64,000 nt of DNA from DATATV01 sp036268615 (GTDB lineage Bacteria; Actinomycetota; Actinomycetes; Mycobacteriales; Pseudonocardiaceae), in the NCBI GenBank assembly GCA_036268615.1, contig DATATV010000154.1:40523-104522 (forward strand), written 5' to 3'. Within the stretch, counting starts at the first letter, position 1, and each line of letters starts with the position of its first letter. Made by a program: the position numbers and the translations under genes. The notes beneath the pieces are model-generated. The model was given only the letters and a program-made list of their open reading frames with translations, had not been told where the DNA came from and ran no database searches. This document shows positions 1 to 8,224 of this stretch, in pieces.

Positions 1-470
1 ACTGGGTGCGCAAGGAGATCCAACGCGCGATAGCCCAGCAGGAATGGCCAACGGTGGTGCCCGCTGACCTGATCGGCCGAACCGCGGCCCTGCGCGAAAC
101 CCTGTCCCGAACCGCCGGTCGCCTGGACCTGGCCGCCGCCGCCCTCGGCATCTCGCCGACCACGGTCGCGGCGTTGCACCGCCAACTCGACCTGGTGTCG
201 ACGGAGGACGACGAAGACCTCCCCGCCCCCGGCTACGCCTTCCCCGCTGCCCACCAGCCGGCGGAGGCCGCCGATTTCGTCACCTCGGCCCGCGCCGCGC
301 TGGCCAGGATGGACCCGAGACAGGCCGACGCGCTGATCCTGAGGTACGGCCTGGACGGCGGCCCGGAACGCTCCTACCGCCGGATCGGACGCCACCTGTC
401 GGTCTCCGACCACACCGCCCGAGCCCTGGTGGAGCGCGCGCAGGCTCAGCTGCGCCGGTTGATCACATAG
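1..470 (+). CDS. RNA polymerase sigma factor, C-terminal part (cut by window start)
   Basis: The reading frame is already open at the window edge and runs to a TAG at 468-470. The first visible residues, WVRKEIQRAI, resemble the end of sigma-70 region 2.4, which contacts the -10 element. A middle helical section follows, then a region-4 helix-turn-helix at the C-terminus: an LxxMDPRQADALILRYGLDG segment, then RSYRRIGRHLSVSDHTAR as the recognition helices. This is a sigma-70 family protein of the multi-region type rather than a minimal ECF factor, because about 110 residues separate the two regions. The N-terminus and true start are outside the window, so the subgroup (principal-like or alternative) cannot be decided. 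Confidence 0.75.
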   Translation, partial: WVRKEIQRAIAQQEWPTVVPADLIGRTAALRETLSRTAGRLDLAAAALGISPTTVAALHRQLDLVSTEDDEDLPAPGYAFPAAHQPAEAADFVTSARAALARMDPRQADALILRYGLDGGPERSYRRIGRHLSVSDHTARALVERAQAQLRRLIT

Positions 471-587
471 TTACCTGAGCTGGTCCGAACCCGCCGTCCC
501 TGCTCCAGCCCATCGAAACGCAAGCAGCGGCGCCGGAAAACCCGGACGCCGCCACCCGCAGAAGCAAACCCGAAAACCGAAAGGACT

Positions 588-1685
588 TCAGTGCACAGCG
601 GCACTCCCGGTGCTGTTACCGCTGGCCACCGTCCAGGTGTCCCCACCGTTGATCAACGCCTGGAGATCGGCCGGCTTCGACTTGGCCCGCGCCACCTGCT
701 CACGAGCCTGGTCGTCATAAGTCGGTCGAACGACGTTGCGGAACACCCCGGTCACCGTGTGCGCGAGGTCGCTGCCGGTCAGCCGGGACAGCGCGAACGC
801 GGTCGACGGGTCCTGGCGGGTCGCGTCGTGCACCAGCACGGCGTCCAGGCCGACCTCGGCCACCGGGCGCACTTCCAGCGAACCGGTCGCGTGGTCGCGC
901 ACGACGCCGAACTCGCCGTTGGCGCCGTACACCATCGGCTCGCCGTGGCGCAGGTTGATGATCCGTTGTTCCTTCTCGCCCGGCTCCTTGAGCACGTCGA
1001 ACGCGCCGTCGTTGAAGATCGGGCAGTTCTGGTAGATCTCGACCAGCGCGGTACCGCGGTGCTCGGCCGCGGCCCGCAGCACCTCGGTCAGCTGCGCGCG
1101 GTCGGAGTCCAGCGCCCGCGCGACGAAGGTGGCCTCCGCGCCCAGTGCCAGCGACACCGGGTTGAACGGGTGGTCCAGTGAGCCCATCGGCGTCGACTTG
1201 GTGACCTTGCCGGTCTCCGAGGTCGGCGAGTACTGCCCCTTGGTCAACCCGTAGATCCGGTTGTTGAACAGCAGGATCTTCAGGTTCACGTTGCGCCGCA
1301 ACGTGTGCATCAGGTGGTTGCCACCAATGGACAGCGCGTCGCCGTCACCGGTCACCACCCACACCGACAGGTCCGGCCGGGTCACCGCGAGACCGGTCGC
1401 CAGCGCCGGCGCCCGCCCGTGGATGGAGTGCACGCCGTAGGTGTTCATGTAGTACGGGAACCGCGACGAGCAGCCGATCCCGGAGACGAACACGATGTTC
1501 TCGCGCTTGAGCCCGAGGGAGGGCATGAAGCCCTGCACGGCGGCGAGCACGGCGTAGTCACCGCAGCCCGGACACCAGCGCACCTCCTGGTCGGACTTGT
1601 ACTCCTTGGCCGTCTGCTTGCCTTCGAACGTCGGCACGCCGTCCAGCCCGCCGACGCCGGGCAGGCCGATGTCGATCGCTGTCAT
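588..1685 (-). CDS. korB: 2-oxoacid:ferredoxin oxidoreductase subunit beta
   Basis: This is the thiamine-diphosphate and Fe-S subunit of an anaerobic-type 2-oxoglutarate (or general 2-oxoacid) ferredoxin oxidoreductase, which decarboxylates a 2-oxoacid to its acyl-CoA and reduces ferredoxin. The 365 residues show the CPGCG motif (Cys38, Cys41), a further Cys72 in GIGCSSR, and the ThDP/Mg motif GDGD at 113-116 followed by NN at 141-142. Length and motif order fit KorB. The ATG overlaps the TGA of the upstream alpha gene by four bases, so the two are translationally coupled. Actinobacteria use KorAB as an alternative to 2-oxoglutarate dehydrogenase in the TCA cycle. The exact 2-oxoacid is inferred from the family. 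Confidence 0.95.
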   Translation of the reverse strand: MTAIDIGLPGVGGLDGVPTFEGKQTAKEYKSDQEVRWCPGCGDYAVLAAVQGFMPSLGLKRENIVFVSGIGCSSRFPYYMNTYGVHSIHGRAPALATGLAVTRPDLSVWVVTGDGDALSIGGNHLMHTLRRNVNLKILLFNNRIYGLTKGQYSPTSETGKVTKSTPMGSLDHPFNPVSLALGAEATFVARALDSDRAQLTEVLRAAAEHRGTALVEIYQNCPIFNDGAFDVLKEPGEKEQRIINLRHGEPMVYGANGEFGVVRDHATGSLEVRPVAEVGLDAVLVHDATRQDPSTAFALSRLTGSDLAHTVTGVFRNVVRPTYDDQAREQVARAKSKPADLQALINGGDTWTVASGNSTGSAAVH

Positions 1686-3571
1686 GACGCCCCCTTGCTC
1701 ATCAGATCGAGGAACACGTCCTGCAGTTCCTCGGCTTTGAACGGCAGACCAGCCACCTTGGTGTAGCTGATCGCGTCCACCAGATACTTCGCGCGCAGCA
1801 GCAGCGCGAGCTGCCCCAGGTTCATCTCCGGCACGACCACCCGCTCATAACCGGCCAGGATGGTGCCGAGATTGGCCGGCAGCGGGTTGAGGTGACGCAG
1901 GTGCAGGGTGGCCACCGGCTTGCCCAGCTTGCGCACCCGCCGGGCGGCCGCGTTGATCGGGCCGAACGTCGAACCCCAGCCGACCACCAGCGTGGTGGCC
2001 GCGCCGGACGGGTCGTCCACGGTCACGTCCGGCACCGTGATGCCGTCGATCTTGGCCGCACGCAGCCGGACCATTTTGTCGTGGTTGTCCGGGTCGTAGG
2101 AGATGTTCCCGGTCCCGTCGGCCTTCTCCAGTCCGCCGATGCGGTGTTGCAGGCCGGGCGTGCCGGGCACGGCCCACGGCCGGGCGAGCGTTTCCGGGTC
2201 GCGCAGGTAGGGCCAGAACGCGTCCGAACCGTCCGGCGCGTTGGGCTCGGTGGCGAACTCGACGTGCAGGTCGGGCAGTTCGGCCACGTTCGGGATCAGC
2301 CACGGCTCCGAGCCGTTGGCGTTGTAGCCGTCCGACAGCACCAGCACCGGCGTGCGGTAGGTGACCGCGATCCGGACCGCGTCGATCAGCGCGGCGAAGC
2401 AGTCGGCCGGCGACTGCGGCGCGATGATCGGCACCGGCGCCTCGCCGTTGCGGCCGAACATCGCCTGCAACAGGTCGGCCTGCTCGGTCTTGGTGGGCAG
2501 GCCGGTGGACGGGCCGCCGCGCTGCACGTCGATGACGACCAGCGGCAGCTCGGTCATCACCGCGAGGCCGATGGTCTCCGACTTCAGCGCGATGCCCGGT
2601 CCCGACGTGGTCGTCATGCCCAGCGAACCGCCGTAGGACGCGCCGAGCGCGGCGCCGATCCCGGCGATCTCGTCCTCGGCCTGGAACGTCACCACGTTGA
2701 AGTTCTTGTGCTTGGACAGCTCGTGCAGGATGTCGCTGGCCGGGGTGATCGGGTACGTCCCGAGCAGCACCTGGAGGCCGGTGAGCTGCCCGGCGGCCAC
2801 GATCCCGTAGGCCATCGCGGTGTTGCCGGTGATCTGCCGGTAGGTGCCCTGGGCGAGCTGGGCCGGCGCGACGCTGTAGGTGACCGCGAATGCCTCGGTG
2901 GTCTCGCCGTAGTTCCAGCCCGCGCGGAAGGCCAGCACGTTGGCCTCGGCGATGTCGGGCTTCTTGCTGAACTTCTCCCGCAGGAACCGCTCGGTGCCCT
3001 CGGTCGGCCGGTGGTACATCCAGGACAGCAGGCCCAGCGCGAACATGTTCTTCGCGCGCTCCGCGTCCTTCTTGCCCAACCCGGTCTCCGACAGCGCACC
3101 CTGGGTCAGCGTGGCCATCGCGATCGCGTGCACCTGGAAGGTCTCCAGCGACCCGTCTTCCAGCGGGTTGCTGGCGTACCCGACCTTCGTCAGGTTGCGC
3201 TTGCTGAACTCGTCGGTGTTGACGATCAGGATGCCGCCGGCCGGCAGGTCCGCGATGTTCGTCTTGAGCGCCGCCGGGTTCATCGCCACCAGCACGTCCG
3301 GCCGGTCGCCGGGGGTGAGGATGTCGTAGTCGGCGAAGTGCAGCTGGAAGCTGGAGACACCGGGCAGGGTGCCCTGTGGTGCGCGGATCTCGGCCGGGAA
3401 GTTGGGCAGCGTGGCCAGGTCGTTGCCGAAGGCCGCGGCCTCGGAGGTGAACCGGTCGCCGGTCAGCTGCATACCGTCGCCGGAATCGCCCGCGAACCGA
3501 ATGACCACCCGATCTAGTTGTCGGACTTCGGATTCACCAGTGGAGGCCCCGTTGCCCGTATCGACGCTCAT
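1682..3571 (-). CDS. korA: 2-oxoacid:ferredoxin oxidoreductase subunit alpha (gamma-alpha fusion)
   Basis: Alpha subunit of the KorAB complex, with the gamma domain fused at the N-terminus as is usual in actinobacteria. The gamma domain begins around VVIRFAGDSGDGMQ and contains FPAEIRAPQGT. The alpha (pyrimidine-binding) domain follows, with GTYPITPASDI, FQAEDEIAGIGAALGASYGG and TTTSGPG. I chose the ATG at 3571 (MSVDTGNG) because a GAGGG sequence lies upstream and the family homology begins shortly after it. An in-frame ATG at 3727 would add 52 low-complexity residues without family resemblance. The gene is first in a two-gene operon with korB. It lies 340 bases downstream of an Lrp gene on the same strand. 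Confidence 0.95.
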   Translation of the reverse strand: MSVDTGNGASTGESEVRQLDRVVIRFAGDSGDGMQLTGDRFTSEAAAFGNDLATLPNFPAEIRAPQGTLPGVSSFQLHFADYDILTPGDRPDVLVAMNPAALKTNIADLPAGGILIVNTDEFSKRNLTKVGYASNPLEDGSLETFQVHAIAMATLTQGALSETGLGKKDAERAKNMFALGLLSWMYHRPTEGTERFLREKFSKKPDIAEANVLAFRAGWNYGETTEAFAVTYSVAPAQLAQGTYRQITGNTAMAYGIVAAGQLTGLQVLLGTYPITPASDILHELSKHKNFNVVTFQAEDEIAGIGAALGASYGGSLGMTTTSGPGIALKSETIGLAVMTELPLVVIDVQRGGPSTGLPTKTEQADLLQAMFGRNGEAPVPIIAPQSPADCFAALIDAVRIAVTYRTPVLVLSDGYNANGSEPWLIPNVAELPDLHVEFATEPNAPDGSDAFWPYLRDPETLARPWAVPGTPGLQHRIGGLEKADGTGNISYDPDNHDKMVRLRAAKIDGITVPDVTVDDPSGAATTLVVGWGSTFGPINAAARRVRKLGKPVATLHLRHLNPLPANLGTILAGYERVVVPEMNLGQLALLLRAKYLVDAISYTKVAGLPFKAEELQDVFLDLMSKGAS

Positions 3572-3910
3572 GGACTCGCCGATCCCTCTTTCCCGCTCGG
3601 CCGGGTGACCGCTGAGCGCCACCCGGGGGTGTTCGGACGTGCCGTCGGACCGCTCGCCCGTACGCATCCGTCCGCGAGGGTAGTCGTACGCGTCGGTGTC
3701 CGACTCAATCCGTCCCGGTGCTGCCACGCTGTGGGAAACCCCAGCTCACCGACGGTTTCGCAGACGTAACCAGGATCACCTGACAAAGCAAAGTTAACAG
3801 CCGCTCCCCAGCGCCACGCAGGGACAGTGGCGACAGTCATACCGACCTCACCCACATGCGCTTCACCGGTGATCCACAGTCCATCTCGTACGGTCGGCGG
3901 CGACCGCTTC
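3572..3910. other. Intergenic region upstream of korA
   Basis: This 339-base gap lies between the Lrp-type gene and korA, both on the minus strand. I see no convincing gene in it. A minus-strand TTGTCA at 3781-3786 could serve as a -35 element, but no matching -10 hexamer at proper spacing is clear. The gap is long enough to hold the korAB promoter and a leader of up to about 200 bases. Confidence 0.4.
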
Positions 3911-4366
3911 CTACCCTGTCTGTCGTTCCGGCACCAGCGGTCGTTCCAGCAGGGTCGACAGCACGACCGTGGACACCGTCCGGTCGACGATGTCCAGCGA
4001 ACGCAGCCGCTCCAGGGCGGTCTCCAGGTGGTGGATGCTCGCCGCGCGTAGGTGCACGATCGCGTCGGCCGCCCCGGACACCGTGTAGGCGGCGACCACC
4101 TCGGTCAGCGGCTCCAGCCGGGCGGTGATCCGCGCCGGCGGCACGTTGCCCCGGCAGTGCACCTCGACGAACGCCTCGGTGCCCCACCCCAGCGCCTCCG
4201 GGTCGACCACCGCGGTGAAGCCGCGCAGCACCCCCGAGTCGAGCAGCTTGTCCACCCGGCGTTTCACCGCGGGGGCGGACAGGCCGACCACCGCGCCGAT
4301 CTCCGCGTAGCTCGATCGGGCGTCGGCCACCAGGCATGAAACGATTCGCTGGTCAATCGAGTCCAT
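3911..4366 (-). CDS. Lrp/AsnC family transcriptional regulator
   Basis: A 151-residue feast/famine regulator. The N-terminal winged helix-turn-helix starts MDSIDQRIVSCLVADARSSY and includes a recognition segment (VVGLSAPAVKRRVDKLL). The C-terminal RAM/ligand domain includes VEVHCRGNV and YTVSGAADAIVHL. The start at 4366 fits the family N-terminus; a second in-frame ATG at 4375 would add three residues. The gene is divergent from dimethylargininase, with 73 bases between the starts. That arrangement suggests it controls the neighbouring arginine-related gene and itself in response to an amino acid. Ligand and targets are inferred from context only. Confidence 0.9.
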   Translation of the reverse strand: MDSIDQRIVSCLVADARSSYAEIGAVVGLSAPAVKRRVDKLLDSGVLRGFTAVVDPEALGWGTEAFVEVHCRGNVPPARITARLEPLTEVVAAYTVSGAADAIVHLRAASIHHLETALERLRSLDIVDRTVSTVVLSTLLERPLVPERQTG

Positions 4367-4403
4367 ACGCAACATTCTGCACTGATCACGCCGATTCACG
4401 ACA

Positions 4404-4432
4404 TTGATGACCGTCTGATGGGCACCTAGATT
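4404..4432 (+). promoter_or_regulatory. Candidate leaderless promoter of ddaH
   Basis: TTGATG at 4404-4409 and TAGATT at 4427-4432 are spaced by exactly 17 bases. The ATG of the dimethylargininase gene starts seven bases after the -10 hexamer. This geometry predicts a transcript that begins at or next to the start codon, and no Shine-Dalgarno sequence is present. The site also lies in the divergent region shared with the Lrp gene, so it is a plausible Lrp target. Confidence 0.6.
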
Positions 4433-4439
4433 TCGATCC

Positions 4440-5348
4440 ATGACGACGGTTCCCCTTGACCGCCCGGCCGGCCTCCACACCCAGGAGTCGACCGGCCGCC
4501 CGCTGCCGGCGGTCACCCCGGCCACGCTGGACCGGCCGCCGACCGCGCGCCGGTACCTGATGTGCCCGCCCCGCCACTTCGCCGTGCAGTACGTGATCAA
4601 CCCGTGGATGGACCCGGACGTGCCGGTGAGCGCCGAGCGCGCGCTGGCCCAGTGGACCGAGCTGGTCCGCGTCTACCGGAGTTTCGGCCACACCGTCGAG
4701 GAGATCGAGCCGCGGCCGGATCTGCCGGACATGGTGTTCGCGGCCAACAGCGGGACCGTCGTGCACGGCCAGGCGCTCGGCGCGCGGTTCCGGGCGCCGC
4801 AGCGGGCCGCCGAGGCCGAGCACTACCGCCGCTGGTTCGTCGAGCACGGCTTCCGGGACATGATCATGCCGGCGGCGATCAACGAGGCCGAGGGCGACTT
4901 CGCCTGGACCGGTCGGCTGCTGCTGGCCGGCACCGGCTTCCGCACCGACCCGGCGGCACACGCCGAGGCGCAGGAGACGCTCGGCGTGCCGGTGGTGTCG
5001 CTGACCCTGGTCGACCCGCGCTACTACCACCTGGACACCGCGCTGTTCGTGCTGGACGACACGCCCGGCCGGGAGCAGATCGCCTACTACCCCGGCGCGT
5101 TCTCGGCCGGGTCGCAGCGGGTGCTGCGCCGGTTGTTCCCCGACGCCGTGCTGGCCACCGCCCAGGACGCGGCGTGTCTGGGGCTCAACGCGGTGTCCGA
5201 CGGTTACCACGTGGTGCTCCCGGTGGAGGCGACCGCGCTGGCCGGCACGCTGGCCGCCCGTGGCTACCACCCGGTGTTCGTGGACATCTCGGAGTTGCGC
5301 AAGGCCGGCGGCGGACCGAAGTGCTGCACGCTGGAGATCCGCGGCTGA
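4440..5348 (+). CDS. ddaH: Dimethylargininase / amidinotransferase-fold hydrolase
   Basis: A 302-residue protein of the DDAH/arginine deiminase fold. It is expected to hydrolyse N-methylated arginines (or arginine) to citrulline and an amine. Visible family features are LPDMVFAANS near residue 100, EGDF for substrate guanidinium binding, the catalytic His197 in YYHLDTALF, and the C-terminal nucleophile Cys295 in GGGPKCCTLE. A second Cys directly follows the nucleophile. The substrate is not provable from sequence: actinobacterial relatives are annotated as dimethylargininase, and ornithine- or arginine-linked roles are common. The divergent Lrp regulator supports amino-acid control. Confidence 0.85.
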   Translation: MTTVPLDRPAGLHTQESTGRPLPAVTPATLDRPPTARRYLMCPPRHFAVQYVINPWMDPDVPVSAERALAQWTELVRVYRSFGHTVEEIEPRPDLPDMVFAANSGTVVHGQALGARFRAPQRAAEAEHYRRWFVEHGFRDMIMPAAINEAEGDFAWTGRLLLAGTGFRTDPAAHAEAQETLGVPVVSLTLVDPRYYHLDTALFVLDDTPGREQIAYYPGAFSAGSQRVLRRLFPDAVLATAQDAACLGLNAVSDGYHVVLPVEATALAGTLAARGYHPVFVDISELRKAGGGPKCCTLEIRG

Positions 5349-5354
5349 GCCGCG
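5340..5354. terminator. Short hairpin between convergent ddaH and the DMT gene
   Basis: CGCGGC and GCCGCG form a six-base-pair stem with the ddaH TGA stop codon as loop. Only 13 bases separate the two convergent stop codons, so this small hairpin is the only candidate for a shared terminator. It has no T-tract. Confidence 0.35.
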
Positions 5355-5361
5355 AGCCCGC

Positions 5362-6315
5362 TCAACTGGAGGGCGGGACGGCCAGGCCGGCCTCGGGCTG
5401 CGCGGCCGGGCCGGCCACCGGCGTACTGGTGTACTCGCCGGTGATCAGGTGCGCGCCGCGCCGGGCGAGCACCGCGATGCCGACCACGATGAGCACAGCG
5501 GCGATCAGCTCGCCGGCCAGCACGGCCGCGCCGGTGGCCGCCGACTCGTCCATCCACCACACCCCGATGGCAACCCCGACCAGCGGGTCGACCGTGGTGA
5601 TCACGCCCAGCGCCGGCGAGACGAACTGGCCCTGCTGGAAGGTGTTCTGGGAGAGCAGGAAACCGATCGGGCCGACCACGCACACGGCGTAGAGCGTCCA
5701 GTGCTCGAACGGCTGGGCGAAGCCGACCCGGAACTCGCCGGCGACGACCTTCATCAGCGCGGCGGTGACCCCGTAGAAGATGCCGGTGGACAGGGCGAGG
5801 CCGAGCACCCGGGTCGGACCGTGCAGCACCGAGGACAGGCTGAGCCCGGCGACCGCGACCACGCCCAACGCGACGGCCAGCGGGATCAGTTCACCGGGGC
5901 TGGCGACCAGCTGGTCGGACCCGCCGGTCGGCCGGGCCAGCACGAGGAACACGGCCAGGCCGGCCACACACAGGAACGCGCCGCCGAGCAGGATGCGGTC
6001 CATCCGGCGGTGGTTGAGCCAGGCGGAGAACATGTTCGCGAACGGCAGCGCGGTGACCAGCAGCGGCTGCACGAGCAGCAGCGGCCCGTAACCGAGGGCG
6101 AGGATCTGTAGGCCCAGTCCGGCGACGGTGGCCACGATGCCGATCAGCCACAGCGGCCGGCGGACCAGGTCCAGCAGCAGACCGGGATGCAGGGTCTTGC
6201 TCGTCGGCACCTGCTTGGTGGCGCGCGCCTGCGCCGCACTGGCCAGGCCCATGCATGCCGCACCGACGATCGCCGCCGGTACCGCGACCACGAGACTCAC
6301 ACCGTCCGGGGCCAT
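5362..6315 (-). CDS. DMT-superfamily-like integral membrane protein
   Basis: A 317-residue polytopic membrane protein of the EamA/DMT-like type with about nine to ten hydrophobic segments (for example PLWLIGIVATVAGLGLQILA and LLGGAFLCVAGLAVFLVL). The conserved text QGQFVSPALGVITTVDPLVG near the end recalls the family of actinobacterial DMT proteins. The start at 6315 (MAPDG) is fixed by a strong GGAGGGGGG ribosome-binding site. Transport or export of small metabolites is known for the superfamily, but the substrate here is unknown. The gene is convergent with ddaH. Confidence 0.8.
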   Translation of the reverse strand: MAPDGVSLVVAVPAAIVGAACMGLASAAQARATKQVPTSKTLHPGLLLDLVRRPLWLIGIVATVAGLGLQILALGYGPLLLVQPLLVTALPFANMFSAWLNHRRMDRILLGGAFLCVAGLAVFLVLARPTGGSDQLVASPGELIPLAVALGVVAVAGLSLSSVLHGPTRVLGLALSTGIFYGVTAALMKVVAGEFRVGFAQPFEHWTLYAVCVVGPIGFLLSQNTFQQGQFVSPALGVITTVDPLVGVAIGVWWMDESAATGAAVLAGELIAAVLIVVGIAVLARRGAHLITGEYTSTPVAGPAAQPEAGLAVPPSS

Positions 6316-6595
6316 GCGGTACCCCCCTCCCTGCACCGTTCGGGTTAAGCACACCATCCGCCTAACGCCGCCGCACCCCGACACTCTTCCCGGAACGTGT
6401 CGGAACGCCCATCTTTAGTTCCACGAGAATTCTAACCCAGTGAGATTTCCGAAATGGGATTGTGAACTCGCGGCGAACCGACCGGGATCTCACACGTCTA
6501 TCCAGTAGATTGGCGCACACTTCACAGCACGGTGGTCCCACTCACTCTTGGGGCACCGTCTACCCCCGAAGCGGGAAAAGGACTGCCAGGTACAC

Positions 6596-7285
6596 ATGCC
6601 ACCTCACGTGACTGTTCACTTGCCGGCCCTCGGGTCGATGATTCGCCAGGGCGCAAAACACCTGCTTGAGTCGACCGTGATTCCGCTGTGCCTGTTCTAT
6701 CTGCTGCTCACCTTCGTCGGGCTGGACGGCGGTCTGATCGCCGCGCTGGCGTGGTCGGTGCTGGCCCTGGGTAGGCGCGTCGTGCTGCGTCGTCCCGTGC
6801 CCGCCGTGTTGTTGCTGACCACCGGGCTGTTGATCGCCCGGACGGTACTCGGACTGGTTACCGGGAGTATTTTTCTCTATTTCCTACAGCCGACGCTACA
6901 GAATTTCTTGATCGCTTTCGTGTTGATCGCGTCGCTGCCCTTCGGCCGCCCCTTCATCGCCAAGTTGGCCGATGATTTCTGTGCCTTCCCGACCTCGTTC
7001 ACCGAGCACCCGCGGATCGTCCAGTTCTTCCGCCGGGTCTCCCTGCTGTGGGCCCTGGTCTTCGTCACCAACGGCATCACCACGCTGTGGATTCTGGCCA
7101 AGGAGACCGTCGGCGACTTCCTGATGGTGTCCACCGCCGGCTCGTGGAGCGTGGTCTCGGTGGCCATCGTCGTCTCCCTGTTCTGGTTCCGCCGCGCCCT
7201 GCGCGGTGAGGGCATGGTGCTGCGGATGGGCGGACCGGCCCAGCCCGCGCCGGTGCCCGCTCCGGCCGCCGCGGCGGCGGCGTAG
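6596..7285 (+). CDS. VC0807-like integral membrane protein
   Basis: A 229-residue protein with about six membrane segments (for example VIPLCLFYLLLTFVGL, AVLLLTTGLLIARTVLGLV, VVSVAIVVSLFWF). The layout, including a GRPF segment in the middle and a W/F-rich fourth helix, resembles the VC0807 (septation protein A-like) family, whose function is not established. It ends in an Ala/Pro-rich tail with six alanines. I took ATG 6596 because homology-like sequence begins there and an AAAGGA lies upstream; a GTG at 6548 is a weaker alternative. It is a single gene, convergent with the LLM pair. Confidence 0.65.
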   Translation: MPPHVTVHLPALGSMIRQGAKHLLESTVIPLCLFYLLLTFVGLDGGLIAALAWSVLALGRRVVLRRPVPAVLLLTTGLLIARTVLGLVTGSIFLYFLQPTLQNFLIAFVLIASLPFGRPFIAKLADDFCAFPTSFTEHPRIVQFFRRVSLLWALVFVTNGITTLWILAKETVGDFLMVSTAGSWSVVSVAIVVSLFWFRRALRGEGMVLRMGGPAQPAPVPAPAAAAAA

Positions 7286-7302
7286 CCCCCGGCGGGAACC
7301 AC

Positions 7303-7352
7303 GCCGCGGCGGCGGCAGGTGTGAACCAGCCGCGGCGGCGGCCGGTGTGAAC
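7303..7352. repeat. Two-copy 24-base GC-rich direct repeat
   Basis: Copies at 7303-7326 and 7329-7352 share GCCGCGGCGGCGGC then one variable base then GGTGTGAAC, with a 26-base period and a single mismatch. The second copy runs into the stop codon of the minus-strand LLM gene. The repeat encodes an alanine-rich tract in the minus-strand frame just beyond that stop. Confidence 0.7.
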
Positions 7353-8224
7353 TACAGGCCGGCCACGGCCGGGATGACGTCGCTGCCGATCCGCTCCAGC
7401 GGAGTGATCAGCGCGGCGTCGGTGACCTTGCCGGTGACCGTCTGGATGCCCAGCTCGCCCAGCTTGCCGATCTGGTCGACCAGCTGGCCGACGTTCTCGC
7501 CGTTCCTGCCGGGGTCCAGGCCCATCGTCGCGGTCTTCTCGATCTGGTCGTAGTCCCGGCCCTCGCGCGCACAGTGCTCGCGCAGCACGTCGAGCTTGTG
7601 CGGGATGTCCGGACCGCCGAACAGGTTGCATGCGTCGGCGTACTTCGCCACGAACCGCAGCGTCTTCTGCTCACCACCGCCGCCGATCAGGATCGGCGGG
7701 TGCGGCTTGCTCAGCGCCTGCGGCGAGTTGAGCGTGCGGCCCAGGTTGTTGTGCTTGCCCTTGTACGGGCCCTCGTCGTCGCTGAACATCTGCAACGCGA
7801 TCTGCAGCCCCTCTTCGAGCTGCTCGAAGCGCTCCTTCATCGACGGGAACCGGATGCCGAGGGCGACCGACTCCTCCTCGTTCCAGCCGGCGCCGATGCC
7901 CAGCATCGCCCGTCCGCCGGAGAGCACGTCCAGCGTGGTGACCGCCTTGACCAGCACCGCGGGGTACCGGTAGATCACGCCGGTGACCAGCGTGTACAGC
8001 TTCGCCCGCTGGGTGTGCGCGGCGATGAAGCCCAGCGCGGTGTACGCCTCCAGCATCTCGTGCTCGGCCGGGCCGTGCACCTGGATCTGGAAGAAGTGGT
8101 CCATCACGCTGATCCGGTCGAACCCGGCCTCGTCGGCCGTGCTGGCCACCTTGGCCAGCGTGCCGCCCAGCTCGGGTGCGCCGCCCGGCCAGGTGAAGTC
8201 GGAGATGTGTATGCCCAGTTTCAT
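7352..8224 (-). CDS. LLM class F420-dependent oxidoreductase (copy 1)
   Basis: A 290-residue luciferase-like monooxygenase-fold protein, expected to use coenzyme F420 (or FMN) for hydride transfer. Family marks are the N-terminal strand MKLGIHISDFTWPG, VMDHFFQI, TLVTGVIYRYPA, LSGGRAMLGIGAGWNEEE and the HPPILIGGGGE motif. The ATG directly follows the TGA of the upstream paralogue, giving TGAATG, so the two are translationally coupled. By eye the two copies agree at roughly two thirds of positions, which indicates tandem duplication with later divergence, mainly in the C-terminal third. The substrate is unknown. Confidence 0.9.
   Translation of the reverse strand: MKLGIHISDFTWPGGAPELGGTLAKVASTADEAGFDRISVMDHFFQIQVHGPAEHEMLEAYTALGFIAAHTQRAKLYTLVTGVIYRYPAVLVKAVTTLDVLSGGRAMLGIGAGWNEEESVALGIRFPSMKERFEQLEEGLQIALQMFSDDEGPYKGKHNNLGRTLNSPQALSKPHPPILIGGGGEQKTLRFVAKYADACNLFGGPDIPHKLDVLREHCAREGRDYDQIEKTATMGLDPGRNGENVGQLVDQIGKLGELGIQTVTGKVTDAALITPLERIGSDVIPAVAGL

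Noticed and set aside
1892..3517. Plus-strand frame of over 500 codons opposite korA
   Set aside because: It is an Arg/His/Gly-rich shadow without motifs, and korA is well supported.
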